Source of the DNA: Miscanthus floridulus
Taxonomy: Eukaryota > Streptophyta > Magnoliopsida > Poales > Poaceae
Reading direction: 5' to 3'
Length of the DNA stretch: 64,000 bases
NCBI RefSeq assembly: GCF_019320115.1
Contig: NC_089591.1
Location: 55,366,078 to 55,430,077, forward strand
Position numbers and translations under genes: made by a program. Positions 11,296 through 22,439 of the stretch are shown in pieces. Positions within the stretch are counted from its first letter, which is position 1. Each line of letters opens with the position of its first letter. The notes beneath the pieces were generated by a model. That model had not been told where the DNA came from. It saw only the letters and a program-made list of their open reading frames with translations, and did not search any database.

Positions 11296-13214
11296 TGTTT
11301 ACACCAAAATTTGGGAAGAAGAACGCGGGAACTCGAAGCTTCTAAGATTGTGTTATCAAGGAATCGATTGCATAAGGATCGATATCAGCTGATTCAGATG
11401 CGGCACTAGAATCGACTCTCTTCGAATGACATCAGCGGATAATGACAATGAGCTACGGTTGGTGTCGGTAAAGATATGTCGGACTCTATAAAAGGAAAAG
11501 ATTAGGGTCCAAGTTATCTTAAATTAGGAATGTTCTCTTAAAGATTGTAATGAGTCATACTTGAGTATGATTCATGCTTAGGTTCCGGGTATAAATATCG
11601 GACCCCGGCTATTGTAGAAAAGACATCCAATCAACCAATATCAATTACTTTTTTCGGCTTTACGTCAACCCTTAGGAGTAGGAGTAGTGTAGATCTCGGC
11701 GAGTTCTTCAATAAACAGGGCTGCATCGGTCCGGTCGACGTCCGGCTTGTTTGTAAGTACCGTCATGACTTATACTTCTGTTTATAAGGCTGCATCGGTT
11801 AAGTTTGACCTCCACTGCGAGCTCTAGTATAACCTAGTTATCGATTCTTATCTAGTTCAAGTACGGCTGCATCGGTTAAGTTCGATCTCCACTGCTCGAA
11901 TTAGATTAAGGTCAAGTTATCGGCTCTACCAAAGGGTGGCATCCTTTGGGAAAATTCATTAAGTTACCGATCTTACTGATGTTCTTATTGTTATTAGTTT
12001 CAGCAACATCAACCTACCTGGTCGAGATCGATCTAGATCGGCTTCACATCCTTTTAATCCGTCGTTTACTTTGTTACAATACGATGTTTCTTACTTTAAG
12101 CGACGGGTTACGTTTCATCAGTTGTTCTACTTCGATCTTGATCGTACATAGTACGCGGTTAAGGCATGTCTGCTCTTAAGGAGGTTTGCTGGTTAGTTAA
12201 ATCTGGTCTATAGTCCGCTATTATGGCTGTAACGATCCGGTCGATCCCCACTGATGGCACTTTAGATCGAAGAATGCTAGTTGGTAGATTTATTTTCGCT
12301 CAAGCGTAACCTTGACTGTTTGCTATGCCTGCATCGACTAAATAGCCAATCGCCCACACTTTAACGTTCATAGCATGTTTTCATGACCCTGTTAAATGTG
12401 AATAGATCCTTTTTTCTTTAAAGGTTTAATCTGTTATCTTTATTATGGCTGTCATCGATCCGGTCGACCCCCACTGTTAAAGATAATAGGTTAGATTTGA
12501 GGAGTTTATAGGTCTGTTCGTATTGAATAGTCGATTGTTCATATGCTATGACCCTTTTTTCTACTTGAATTGGCTATTTCAGCTGATTCGCCTATGCTTT
12601 CACAGATATAGCATGTCTTTCAAAAAACCTGTCAATGTATAGACGGTTTTATGGATTCTTGGGTTTTAGTTTGTTATTATCATCATAGCTGCCATTGATC
12701 CGGTCGAACCTCACTGTTGATAGTAACAGATTAGATTCAAAGCGTTTGTAGATCATTTATACTAGACAGTCGATTTATTCGCATGTTATATCATTTCTCG
12801 TTAGATTCATCGGCTCAATGCTTTACACTGGTAATATCCACCTAGCTGATGATTTTACTTACATCTGCGTGCATTATACTTGTCATCATAAAATCAATTG
12901 CAACCCACGAGCTTTACAGTCCTTAACAGCCGATTTCTTCATGTATCGACTGTTTAGTCGATTTTTTCCGTCTAGCTGCTCCCGAAACGACACACTTAGA
13001 ATTGTCTGGACAAGACCGACATGTTCCGCCTTAAATTAATAATAAACTTTCTCTCCTTATCAATTGCATATCAAATATACTAGCACGCCCTCAGGAGGAA
13101 TTTGCAGGGTCGACGGGTCCCGCGATTGAAACCAAGCGAATCTCCGGGCTCATCCTAAACAAATCCTTCCGGCTTGCTGTGTGCCAGACGCATCGACACG
13201 TTTTTACGCCGATA
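11296..13214 (+). repeat. 3' LTR of Tat-type gypsy element
   Basis: It is a direct copy of 1840-3690 with many transitions. It retains about 66 bases (near 11705-11785) that the 5' LTR lacks. It carries the same TATAAAAGG box at 11487. It ends GCCGATA against GCACC, the presumed target-site copy. Confidence 0.9.
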
Positions 13215-13289
13215 GCACCATACCACAAAGAGAATTGTTGAACAATTGCAAGAACACTCTCAAGACTTGAAAATATGATATCATAGTTT

Positions 13290-13405
13290 ACTTGATTCGG
13301 TTGCAACGCACAGGTATAATCATTTTTTCTGGTGCAACACAAGTTTAAATCTAAATTATCGTGATATTAATTTTTCCCGTTGTAACGCACGGGCATGTTC
13401 CTAAT
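13290..13405. repeat. Short repeat with GTTGCAACGCACGGG-type ends
   Basis: GGTTGCAACGCACAGG (near 13300) and CCCGTTGTAACGCACGGGC (near 13378) bracket about 100 bases. The same word in reverse orientation recurs near 17235 (GCTCGCGCGTTGCAACG). Words like this are abundant in grass intergenic DNA. I cannot name the element, and the boundaries are approximate. Confidence 0.35.
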
Positions 13406-13408
13406 AAA

Positions 13409-13417
<9 letters not shown>

Positions 13418-13483
<66 letters not shown>
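13418..13483. repeat. (TAA)n microsatellite
   Basis: About 22 uninterrupted copies of AAT/TAA follow a short TATATA run and grade into AAATAAATAAA. A minus-strand poly-Tyr reading frame across it is an artefact of the repeat. Confidence 0.97.
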
Positions 13484-13489
<6 letters not shown>

Positions 13490-14069
13490 AAAACATAAAG
13501 ACAAATTCCGTACGCAATATCACGGCATCACAAATTATCACACATGTCAGGTTGGTAGGTAAATTACTGCATAGATCACAGCTGGTCTGTCCCGGCAGTT
13601 TCAGCACAACTCAACTCGACCCCGTATCATTCTATCCTCTGCATTCTGGAATACTGCATTGGAGACGGCCGGTCAGTGACTCTTAATGCCTCCACATTAC
13701 CATACTAAAAGACCATCACAACACCATAGTTACGAAAACAATAAGTGCTTTAGCAGAAACCATCCATTGCACATAGTCAACAAAATAGGATCAGCAAGGT
13801 AGATCATCATGACCGAAATTCAAGAGGCCGTGTCCTAACTTTGCAACCTCACAAAACAAAAGTGGGTTCTTTTGATTTTTCCCCATCCTTCCTGATTTCA
13901 AGTCACTGGATAAGAATTTATTATGACACAAACCTAAGGTAACTAGCAGGTGTGTTACAGACAAGGTCCACAAATCATAAACCAAATTGCACGTATGGAG
14001 AAAAGGGTGCAATGCCAATTTATAAGATCCTTCCACCATAGGAATTAACATGTAGCAGCCCTGTTGTCC
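13484..14069 (-). other. Probable 3' UTR and downstream flank of the ATP synthase e gene
   Basis: No coding content is evident. The part nearest 14069 must include the 3' untranslated region of the minus-strand gene whose stop is at 14070-14072. The polyadenylation site cannot be placed with confidence. Confidence 0.45.
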
Positions 14070-16305
14070 TTAGTGATGAGCATGTGCTTCCTCCTTTTTA
14101 GGTTTTGTTGCCTGAAAGAGAGTGCAACATCAGAAAATTGAATTGAACTATTCAGTAAACAATATGATATTTCATAGGGAATGAAGCAAACATAATCTTT
14201 CACAACCACAAGCTTATCTGTAACCAGGCCCAAAGTTAAAACAACACCAAAACAAGCTCACTAAATAATATAGGTTTCATAAGCTTGCATAGGAAAGTCA
14301 GCAGTAGCAGCATCTACTGAAGATAACAAATTCAATCAAATCCTTAGGTAGTAAAGATCGCAGCGCTAAATTTAAAGGTAAGAGCAACCAGCACAAAGCT
14401 ATCAGTGAACCATGGATCAAGGAAATCAACGAATGCATATGTCAACCAGTTCAAAAGGATCACTACAAAGATCTACACAATGCTTGAAATTATGAAGAAC
14501 CAGCACAGCCATCTATATGTGAAGAGGGGTGAAAGGGTAATTGACCAATCAAAGCTTTTAACAGGAGACCATTAACATCACCTAAATTATCCTTCTACTT
14601 TGCACGAATAATCTGGAAAACATAGACGCCAACAGTTTCATATATCAAAAGACTATTATGACCAAAACAAAACAGACCATCATCATTTGTCATCTAGAAT
14701 AAAGTATGACTTGCTTTTATAAATTCAATATTTATATACCCCAGAATTCCATTAGATATAAGAATTCAGTTACCACTTACCAGAGTTTTCACCAATCACA
14801 ACAAAAGAGGAAGCTATAACATAAATTTAAGCCCATGCATTCAGTGTGCCTACTGTTTCAAGGGCTACCAGACGAATACAGCAAAATTTGAACCCATAAC
14901 TAGCAGAGGATATGTACTCATCAGAAAAGAATGACTTTCTTACAATATCAACACAAGAAGCAGCATTGTACCTAGACAATGGATTTAAATTGATGCATGT
15001 TGTAGGTGAAACTACAATCTAAGATACCTAGAATAGAGTTCGATGCATAGTGCTCCCAAAGGGAGTGTGTATTCATAATAAATATCTATAACTCAATACA
15101 GTACATCAAGCTCAGAGAAAATACATGCATCATCAGGCAACCCAGAATCCAGACCTATAGGTTATGGGGTCTACCAGTATGTACCAGGCCAAACCAAAAC
15201 ATGTGTATGCTTTTCAGTTTGGGATATTAAATCAACATGTTTTGGAAATACTAAGCCACACATAAATCTAGTCCTGCTCACCAAAGTTCAAGCACGATAT
15301 AAAGCCCATAACATGCAAGAGAACCAAACTGCATGAACAATTAACGTTGTCTCTAATGACAAATCAATGCTGAACAGTTGCAGAACCAACAGAATGACCA
15401 TATCAATTCTATAAGAAACTACAATTATGCCCGCATTAGTTAAGAACCTCAAGTTGGTTAATTATGTCCGCATTAGTTAAAAACCACATCAGTTAACAAC
15501 ATTGAAATGTTAGAAGTGCGATTCTATCTAATAAATTCCAAAAATGCTTTTGGGAAACTTCCAGAATGTGACAAACTCATGAGCAAATATATAGAAATAC
15601 AACTCATCTTCAGGGAAGAAGAATATCATGTGTAGTGCCCACAAACATTCAGAGGAAACAAACCAGGTCAAAATAGTTTGTCGCAGTCATAAACTAACAA
15701 ACAGCTATACAACAGCCTTATAACTGGTTCATGAAACTAAGCTATTCTAAAAAAACTATTTCCACGATGCCAAGCATCAGCTCGTTGTTAATTTGAACTC
15801 AAGGATTAATACCACCATTAAGATACCCTTCAGTCTATGACTATCCAGACGAGTGAGGCTCGAAACCGTTCCACTAAGGGCATCAACATAGGTAAAGGTT
15901 AATTTCACCCAGAATAACAGTTCGGCATTCCATCAAATCCTCACATCATATCTCCTTAGCCGATTCTTGAACCATGCTAAAGCGTTGCGGGAATCAAACC
16001 ATCTATAACCCCTCCGCTACCAGATCGAGCAAATTCACAAGCCTAAGGCTGAGCCAATTCAGAAGACTAAGATCGAGCCAATTCAGAAGACTAGACGTAC
16101 CTTGAGGATTGAGAGCTTGATGCTCCCGTAGACGACACCGACGCCGAAGGCGGACGCCCTCGCCACCTGCAGAAACAACACGAGGATGCGCGATGAGGGA
16201 TTCAGATGCGATCCGGAAGCAACCAGTACAGAATCTTCTGGAAGGACAGGGACTTACAAGGGCGAGGGTGCTGACGCCAGAGTAGGGGCCCGGAGTGAAC
16301 GGCAT
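14070..16305 (-). CDS. Mitochondrial ATP synthase subunit e-like protein (3 exons)
   Basis: Three minus-strand exons join in phase: 16305-16258 (16 codons), 16166-16101 (22 codons) and 14111-14070 (13 codons plus TAA). Each intron has GT donor and AG acceptor (GTAAGT, CTGCAG, GTACGT, TTTCAG). The 51-residue product begins MPFTPGPYSGVSTLAL. It continues with VARASAFGVGVVYGSIKLSI and ends KKEEAHAHH. The PPGPYSGxSTLALVARxSA start, the single hydrophobic stretch with small-residue (GxGxxYG) spacing and the charged His-rich tail are those of plant ATP synthase e chains. In the family this small inner-membrane subunit helps dimerise the F1Fo ATP synthase and shape cristae; it is not catalytic. The start is the first ATG of exon 1. 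The first intron is 91 bases and the second about 2 kb. All splice junctions are read from sequence only. Confidence 0.88.
14112..16100 (-). other. Intron 2 of the ATP synthase e gene
   Basis: This 1,989-base AT-rich intron has the donor at its high-coordinate end (GTACGT on the minus strand) and the acceptor TTTCAG against 14111. I saw no extra exon, transposon terminus or RNA gene inside it. An additional small exon cannot be excluded, but the spliced product without one already has the family's usual length. Confidence 0.6.
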
Positions 16306-16414
16306 GACGACGGCGGCGCGGGGCAGCTGGATCTGAGTCGGCGAGGGTTTGGAGGAGTTGGGAGAGGCGAGGGCTAGCGTCGTCTTTGTCGCAGGGGAGA
16401 AGAGGAGGTGGTGG

Positions 16415-16436
16415 TGGGCTGGGCCTTATATGGGCC
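16415..16436 (-). promoter_or_regulatory. Core promoter with site II elements for the ATP synthase e gene
   Basis: Read on the plus strand this segment holds TGGGCT, TGGGCC and TGGGCC at 16415, 16420 and 16431. A minus-strand ATATAA lies between the last two. They sit 110-130 bases upstream of the minus-strand ATG. TGGGCC/T site II elements are the best-known promoter motif of plant nuclear genes for oxidative phosphorylation and ribosomes (TCP factor sites), which agrees with the coding call. Confidence 0.65.
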
Positions 16437-16599
16437 ATTGACGAGATCGGCGGGGTCGGGGAGTTCTGCGCCCGGTGGAGTTGTGCTGGTAAGCGGGACC
16501 CGCGTGTCATTGAGGAGCGGTCGAGGAAGGATGAGCTAGAGTTATTACCGGCACAAGGATTGAGTTGCACATAGGCCTTCTTTGACGGGGTCTGCACTT

Positions 16600-17586
16600 C
16601 TCAAAAAATATAGAACCAAAAAAAAAAAAAGCTACGTTTTGGTGGCTTCAGTTTCTCACCCAGAACAGCTTTGACTTCAAAATATTTGACTTAATTTTGG
16701 TTTCAAGACGTTCTTATATTTACTCGTTTGGTAGAGTTTTTAATTAAGCCGGTAGAAAAAGCCCCGATAAAAAACCATGCCAAAGAGGGTCATAGTTTTT
16801 GACCGGCAAAGGCACCGCTTGTGGCTTAGTTCAATTACATGGACGATTCATAGCTTGCAGATTGTGTCATCTATTCTAATATATTTTGGAATCGAAATTC
16901 GCCCATTGTTGGATGCATCCTAAAATTAGACTCCGTGCCATCTAGCAAATGTGCTATGTGCCCGTATTTACACTTTCCTGCGTGATCACTTGGACGATAT
17001 GCTGTTCACAGATTTATTCGTTGTCTATGTTATTTATTCAATACATCTTGAAACTAGACTTTGTATTATCGTTGAACGTGCGTAATTCTAACTCTTATAA
17101 CTCGTATGAGTAGATGTCATGAGTCTGAATCACCTATATGCTATAGGACAGGGGGAGGTATGAGGAAATTGTAGGAGGTAAAAATAAGATGATTGAATGA
17201 AGAATACTCTTTCGACTTTAATGTTAGTAGCAAACGTGCTCGCGCGTTGCAACGTAACCCAATACGTTTTGGAATTATACTTCATATTATTGTTGGACAC
17301 GAGTTGTTATAACTCATATGAGCATAAATAAGGACATGGTTATAGTATTGAGTTTGGATTAGGTTTATGACATGTGGAGGATGGGACCTAAGGTGAGTTT
17401 CTAGAAGCAATACAAGAAGAAAGTTTGCCTCTTTAATGTTGATATAAATAAAGAACCGGCAAAACATGTATGAATTTAGTCCATGTCCAGTCCAACTGGT
17501 GTGTGCGGGGGCGGGGTGCGTAGAAAGCAAAGGGGACCAAGGTGATAAAAGGCCACAAATAAGAAAGGAGGCAGACCATGCATGGT
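16600..17586. other. Intergenic DNA with diverged internal repeats
   Basis: No gene is seen. Segments near 16880, 17045 and 17262 share an AATAYRTTTTGGAA...ATTGTTGGA...TAACTCRTATGAG pattern with heavy divergence, so they look like old direct duplications of a repeat. A GCTCGCGCGTTGCAACG word at about 17231 precedes the last one. A short poly-A run lies at 16618. Confidence 0.4.
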
Positions 17587-19488
17587 TAAAAGGTCCTAAT
17601 ATGGCTAGAGGGAGGTGAATAGACTATTTAAAAATCTACAAACCAACTAGAGCAATTTGATTAGTATGACAAATAGCGAAAAGCAAACTTGCTCTAGCTC
17701 TACAATGGTTGCAAGCCACCTATCCAACAATTTTAGTTACTATGATCACTAGACACATAATTCACTAAGTCACTACTCACTAAGAGCTCTCACACTTGCT
17801 ACACTAAAGAGCTCCACTAGATGAACTTAAGCTACAAAGCAAGCTCTCAATTCTAGTTACACTAAAGAACTTGCTACAACTAGTTTGCGGGAATATAAAT
17901 GAATAAGTGAGGTGATTATACTGCCGCGTAGAGGAGTGAACCAATCACAAGATGAATACTAACTCAATCACCGGGAGAATACCAAAGGGCAAGAGACAAC
18001 CAATTTTTCTCCTGAGGTTCACGTGCTTGCCGGCATGCTAGTCCCCGTTGTGTCGACCAACACTTGGTGGTTCGACGGCTAAGAGGTGTTGCACGAACCT
18101 CATCCACATAATTGGACACCGCAAGAATCTATCCACAAGTGAGGTAACTCAATGACACGAGCAATCCACTAGAGTTACCTTTTAGCACTCCACCAGAGAA
18201 GGCACAAGACCCCTCACAATTACCGAGAGATGACCACGAACAATCAACGACTCGTGCCAATCCTCCACCGCTGCACCAAGCCGTCTAGGTGGTGGCAACC
18301 ACCAAGAGCAACAAGCAAATCCCACAGCGAAACACAAACATCAAGTGCCTCTAGATGCAATCACTCAAGCAATGCACTTAGATTCTCTCCCAATCTCACA
18401 AAGATGATGAATCAATGATGGAGATGAGTGGAAGGGCTTTGGCTAAGCTCACAAGGTTGTTATGTCAATGCAAATGGCTAAGGGAGTGATCTTGAACTAG
18501 CCATGGGGCTTAAATAGAAGCCCCCACGAAATAGAGCCGTTGGCTCCTTAGTCCACTGAAAAACGGGGCCCCAGCATCCGGTCGCGCGATGCACGCCACA
18601 TGGGCCCTGCTTCAAATGCTGATCGCCCGATCTCAACGATCATCAGTCATCAGTGCACTTAAGTTGTGATCGGACGCGCTGCTCAAAGTGACCGGACACA
18701 TCAACACCAACGTCCGGTTGTTTCCAGTAAGGTTCCACTCGTGACCGGACGCGTCCAGTTGATCATGACCGGACGCAGGACCCCAGCGTCCGGTCACTTC
18801 TAGTAAGCTTCAGAGGTGGAAATTCATGACTAGACGCGTCCGGTCACGCCTGACCGAACTCGCCCAGCGTTCGGTCACAAAGTGACCCAGCGTCCGATCG
18901 AAGATCGACGCCAGCGTCTTCACTGCTTCCACTGATCGGACGCTCCGGTCCAATTGAGACCAACGTCCGGTGCACTCTGTGAAACCCTGTCTTTTTTGTG
19001 GACACTCCGCCGGTGAAGTTTCTTACCCTTGCTCCCAAGTGCTAAACACAATGTGTATCACCTTTGTGCATGTGTGTTAGCATATTTTCACAAAAAAATT
19101 CAAGGGTGTTAGCACTCCACTAGATTCTAAATGCATATGCAATGAGTTAGAGCATCTAGTGGCACTTTGATAACCGCATTTCGATACGAGTTTCACCCCT
19201 CTTAATAGTACGACTATCGATCCTAAATGTGATCATACTCACTAAGTGTCTCGATCACTAGAATGAAAAGCTCCTATCAAGTTTTACCTTTGCCTTGAGC
19301 TTTTTGTTTTTCTTTCTCCTTTTTCCAAGTTCAAGCATTTGATCATCACCATGCCATCACCATCATCATGTCATGATCACCATTGCTTCACCACTTGGAG
19401 TAGTGCTACCTATCTCATAATCACTTTGATAAAACTAGGTTAGCACTTAGGGTTTCATCAATTCACCAAAACTAAACTAGAGCTTTCA
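17587..19488 (-). mobile_element. Solo LTR of a Sirevirus-type Ty1/copia element
   Basis: The 1.9 kb unit is flanked on both sides by ATGGT (17582-17586 and 19489-19493), a perfect 5-base target duplication. Read on the minus strand it starts TGAAAGCTCTAGTTTAG, an LTR start common among grass Sirevirus-like copia elements. It ends in CTTTTA, where CA would be usual, so the last C has probably mutated. The other end carries GCTAGAGGGAGGTGAATAG, close to the GCCTAGAGGGGGGTGAATAG of the intact Sirevirus-like LTRs at 23607 and 32126. A dense cluster of imperfect palindromes (GACCGGACGCGTCCGGT-like) occupies about 18555-18975. No internal element sequence remains, so an LTR-LTR recombination product is the simplest reading. 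Confidence 0.85.
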
Positions 19489-19539
19489 ATGGTGGTATGG
19501 GAGTTATCCATCTAGCGAGATGTTTTGGGTTCAATTCTA

Positions 19540-19633
19540 CTCCCTCCATTCTAAATCATAAGTCGTTTTGATTTTTTTGGGAAATCTGTGTAGCAAAAAA
19601 GTCAAAACGACTTATAATTTGGAACAGAGGAAG
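19540..19633. mobile_element. Stowaway-type MITE
   Basis: A 94-base fold-back element begins CTCCCTCCATTCTAAATCAT and ends as its near-perfect inverted complement (ATAATTTGGAACAGAGGAAG). It is flanked by TA on both sides (19538-19539, 19634-19635). The TA target and CTCCCTCC terminus are diagnostic of Stowaway (Tc1/mariner-derived) MITEs. Confidence 0.92.
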
Positions 19634-19635
19634 TA

Positions 19636-19906
19636 TGTTGTACATTGAGTTTTACTTATTTTTTTTCTTGACATGGACATATGGACAAAACATGTTTTTG
19701 TTTGAGGGGTACACAAAGGGACGACGGATGAAGAAAGAAGCAGACCGACAAAAAGAACATATGGAACAAGAAATTTTTGCTTGTTAATATTAGGTATTGG
19801 GACAGATATATGTTTTTTTGAATCAGCACAGATATATGTTAGGTGTATATAGTCTCTTATTAATTTGTTCTAAAAACAAACAGTGATAAAAAACCATCAA
19901 ACTGCA
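19636..19906. other. No feature seen
   Basis: AT-rich intergenic sequence without a reading frame or repeat that I can name. Confidence 0.4.
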
Positions 19907-20283
19907 AGAGCATCTCCAAGAGTTTGGTACAATTTACATGCTAAATTTATAGATCTAGCAAGTTAACCGAAAAATAGCAACTCAAAACTTTGTTCTTCTC
20001 CAACAGTTTATAATAGTTTTCTCAACGATTCTGTATTAGGAACCTGAACTATTTCTAAGTCAAATATTTTTAATAGTTTTTTGTCTCTTACCGCCTTTCA
20101 TCTGGATCCTTTATTTTAAAAATTACACATGTGTCCAATTTACTATGACCTACTGAGAAAAACATCAGATAGGGAATGGATATGGAGGACATTTTACCAA
20201 ACTATTGGATGATATTTTTTCTCTTTTTACTAAAATATATAAAAATATGAAAGTTCTTTTTACAAAACTCTTAGAGTCGCTCT
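19907..20283. mobile_element. MITE-like element with AGAGCATCTCC termini
   Basis: The left end AGAGCATCTCCAAGAGTTT and the inverted complement of the right end AGAGCGACTCTAAGAGTTT match at about 15 of 19 positions. Ends of this GAGCATCTCCAAGAG type are common on grass non-autonomous DNA transposons. I could not find a convincing target duplication, so superfamily and exact ends stay open. Confidence 0.55.
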
Positions 20284-20626
20284 AAAGGGCTAGCTCAACT
20301 TCAGTTTCAGCATATTCTAATATTAGACTCGTCTCGGCCCAAATAAGCATTTCATCTTTGATGGCTGAGAGAGCCCGAGACACTACTTGTATTGAAGATA
20401 AATATCCATCACTTCCTTGAAACCCTACCTACTCTCAATCCCATCGGTCTCTCTTCCCTCTTCGCCTCTCAAATCAGCCACCGTCCCTTTTTTTTACTCT
20501 ATCTACTTAAAAGGAGGTTTGCTCCAAAATTGTTTCTCTCCGTATCTTACTTTGCCTCTGTGTTGTTGACTTCTTGCGCTGTCCACTATGGGCATATTTA
20601 GTTCCTTCATTGGCTATGCTTGCCTT
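20284..20626. other. No gene seen; left flank of the copia insertion
   Basis: Intergenic sequence with C/T-rich stretches. The last five bases, GCCTT (20622-20626), are the left copy of the target duplication of the copia element and recur at 38113-38117. Confidence 0.5.
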
Positions 20627-21129
20627 TGTTAGATTGATCTCTAATCTCAAACTGGGCCCAATGGCCCAGTTGGGCCTTTGATCCGTGCCCTGATCGGGGG
20701 CGCCAAGCCCACTATGACTCAAGGGCCCCTGTCACACTGCACAATAAATAGAGGTGGGGGCCGACGGCTCTAAGTACGAGGTTCGCCTAAGCCGAGCTCC
20801 CCACCGATAAACCCTAACCCGATCTAGTGAGGGCGCAGCCAGTGACGGGAAGCACCTGCACCACTGCACTGCGCCGCCATCGGTCTTCACCACCGGTCGC
20901 CACCGCCCATCACTGTCACCGTCTTCACCGACTATCGTTGCCCGTGCGCAGACTTCACAGACTCCATGGCGAACGCGAGCGGATCCTCCTCCAAGGGCAT
21001 AGACGGTCAAACATTTCCATCCCTTCCTCTCCCTCTAGATCTAGTAGTTCAAAGTTCTAGGGTGTGTTCATCATGTTATAATAAGATGTACCCGCTAGAT
21101 CTATGGCTAAGGTCCTATTCTATCCAACA
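20627..21129 (+). repeat. 5' LTR of the copia element
   Basis: It starts TGTTAGATTGATCTC and ends CCTATTCTATCCAACA, and pairs with 37612-38112. A CAATAAATAGAGG stretch near 20742 is a possible TATA-like element. A short GC-rich open segment (about 20966-21060) encodes a Ser-rich peptide in both LTRs but with no sign of selection. Confidence 0.9.
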
Positions 21130-21130
21130 A

Positions 21131-21143
21131 TGGTACCAGAGCC
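21131..21143 (+). other. Primer binding site of the copia element
   Basis: TGGTACCAGAGCC lies one base after the 5' LTR. It differs by one base from the usual initiator-tRNA-Met complement TGGTATCAGAGC, so Met-tRNA priming is likely. Confidence 0.75.
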
Positions 21144-22439
21144 AGGTCTTCTAGGGCCTTTAGATCTAGATCGGGTGAACGAAAAACACAGTGAGAGGGT
21201 CACCGAACCCTAACCCTAATCGAGTGAAGAACAGAGAAAAGAAAGGGGTCTCGACACGCGAAGCCAAAACCTAACCCTAACCCTAACCCTAATCCCCAAT
21301 CGGCAAAGAACTGAGAAGAACACAGCAAGATCCAAAGACAGAAGAGGGAAATGGGAAGAGGGGAAGGGGCTTATCTCGTCGATCTTGAATCAAAACCGAA
21401 AGAAAAATCGAATCGGGAAAAGAAACCCTAACCCTAGAAAGAGAAAGGGGACGGAAGAGAAGGGGCTTCCTGCCTAGGGCCCGGACATCCCATCTTCGTC
21501 GTCGGCCATCTCCATGGCCGGCGCATGGGAAGAACTAGAGGCACCGACTGGGTAGGTCATGCCACAGTGGCTCTGCCTTGGGCTCAGGTGTCAAGGGCAC
21601 CGCAACGCAGCCCTTTGACGACGGTGCGCTCACCCTCGAGTGGATGCACGCACCGGCGAAGGGGCGCGCGGCGGTGCCGCCACTTCCACCGGCCGCCATG
21701 GCTGTTCACTCTTTGCGCTCGCTCTCTACGCTGTGGGGCTGAGAGAGGAAGAGAGGGAGAAGAGAAATGATGCTAGGGTTTCGGGGAGGCAGCCACGCAC
21801 CGGTTTTGTTCCTGCGAGTAGCACGCTCAGCCATCGGATTAGAACGGACGGCGTAGATAGATCGGGCCCATGATCGGCCCAGGCGGGCGCGCGCGGCCGT
21901 GCGTCTTTGGTGGCCCAGGCCTAGGTTGCGGCCTAGGAAGCACAGCGCGCGTGTAAGCAAAGCAGGCCGGGCCGGCTTTTGCTGCTGGGTCGAGTATACA
22001 GTGAAGAATTGAATCCGTTTTTTTGTTTTTGTTTTTCCAGTAAATGTTTATTTTTGAAAAATGAAAAATGGCTCAAAGAAAATATTAGAAATGTGAATTT
22101 TCCTTGTCGATAAAATTCACAAATTATGTTTAAGTTTCCGCTGCTAAAGAAATAGTTTATTCTCTAGTTATTTTGAACCAACGTGATATTTAATTAGAGA
22201 AAAAGAGATTTTAACATAATTATGATGTTGTTATTTTCTGACCAATGTTGTTAATAACAATATCATAATTTTAATTATTTTAAGCATTATTTTTATTTCT
22301 GTCCAACGGTGATGTAGATTTAATGTATAAACAGTTGTATGTTTTAATTTTGACCAATGTTGGATTCAAGGCATGCAATTGTTGTTATTATTTATGTTCT
22401 CACTCTATATGAATTGTGTTTTCAGGCGGATACAACTTG
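21144..22439 (+). other. Long copia leader with GC-rich block and intron-like stretch
   Basis: The leader is unusually long. It holds clusters of AACCCTAACCCTAA (near 21205, 21270 and 21425). A GC-rich block follows (about 21440-21960), then an AT-rich stretch (about 22010-22435) ending TTGTGTTTTCAG just before the gag ATG. The pattern of a GC-rich exon-like block followed by AT-rich sequence ending in an AG acceptor suggests a leader intron, possibly from a GTAAGC donor near 21953. This is inference. No protein is recognised in the GC-rich block. Confidence 0.4.

Larger units (their letters stand above)
1840..13214 (+). mobile_element. Ty3/gypsy LTR retrotransposon, Tat-type, complete but decayed
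   Basis: Two direct LTRs (1840-3690 and 11296-13214) flank a 7.6 kb interior with gag, protease, reverse transcriptase, RNase H, a second (archaic) RNase H and integrase in gypsy order. The flanking bases GCACA (1835-1839) and GCACC (13215-13219) fit a 5-base target duplication with one later change. The LTRs start TG; the left ends CA and the right ends TA. In the first 230 bases of the LTRs I count about 20 differences, nearly all transitions, so the insertion is old. Every coding domain carries stops or frameshifts, so the copy cannot be autonomous. The second RNase H is the mark of the Tat clade (Grande/RIRE2/Retand relatives), which supports the lineage call. An antisense frame lies between integrase and the 3' LTR. 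Confidence 0.92.

Noticed and set aside
13401..13607. Minus-strand frame with a long Tyr run
   Set aside because: It is the translation of the (TAA)n microsatellite.
20966..21060. Short Ser-rich frame within the copia LTR as a possible protein
   Set aside because: The two LTR copies differ by indels that shift the frame, with no sign of conservation at protein level.
21205..21440. Clusters of AACCCTAACCCTAA resembling telomere repeats
   Set aside because: Plant telomere repeat is CCCTAAA (seven bases); these are short six-base runs inside a copia leader and do not form an array.
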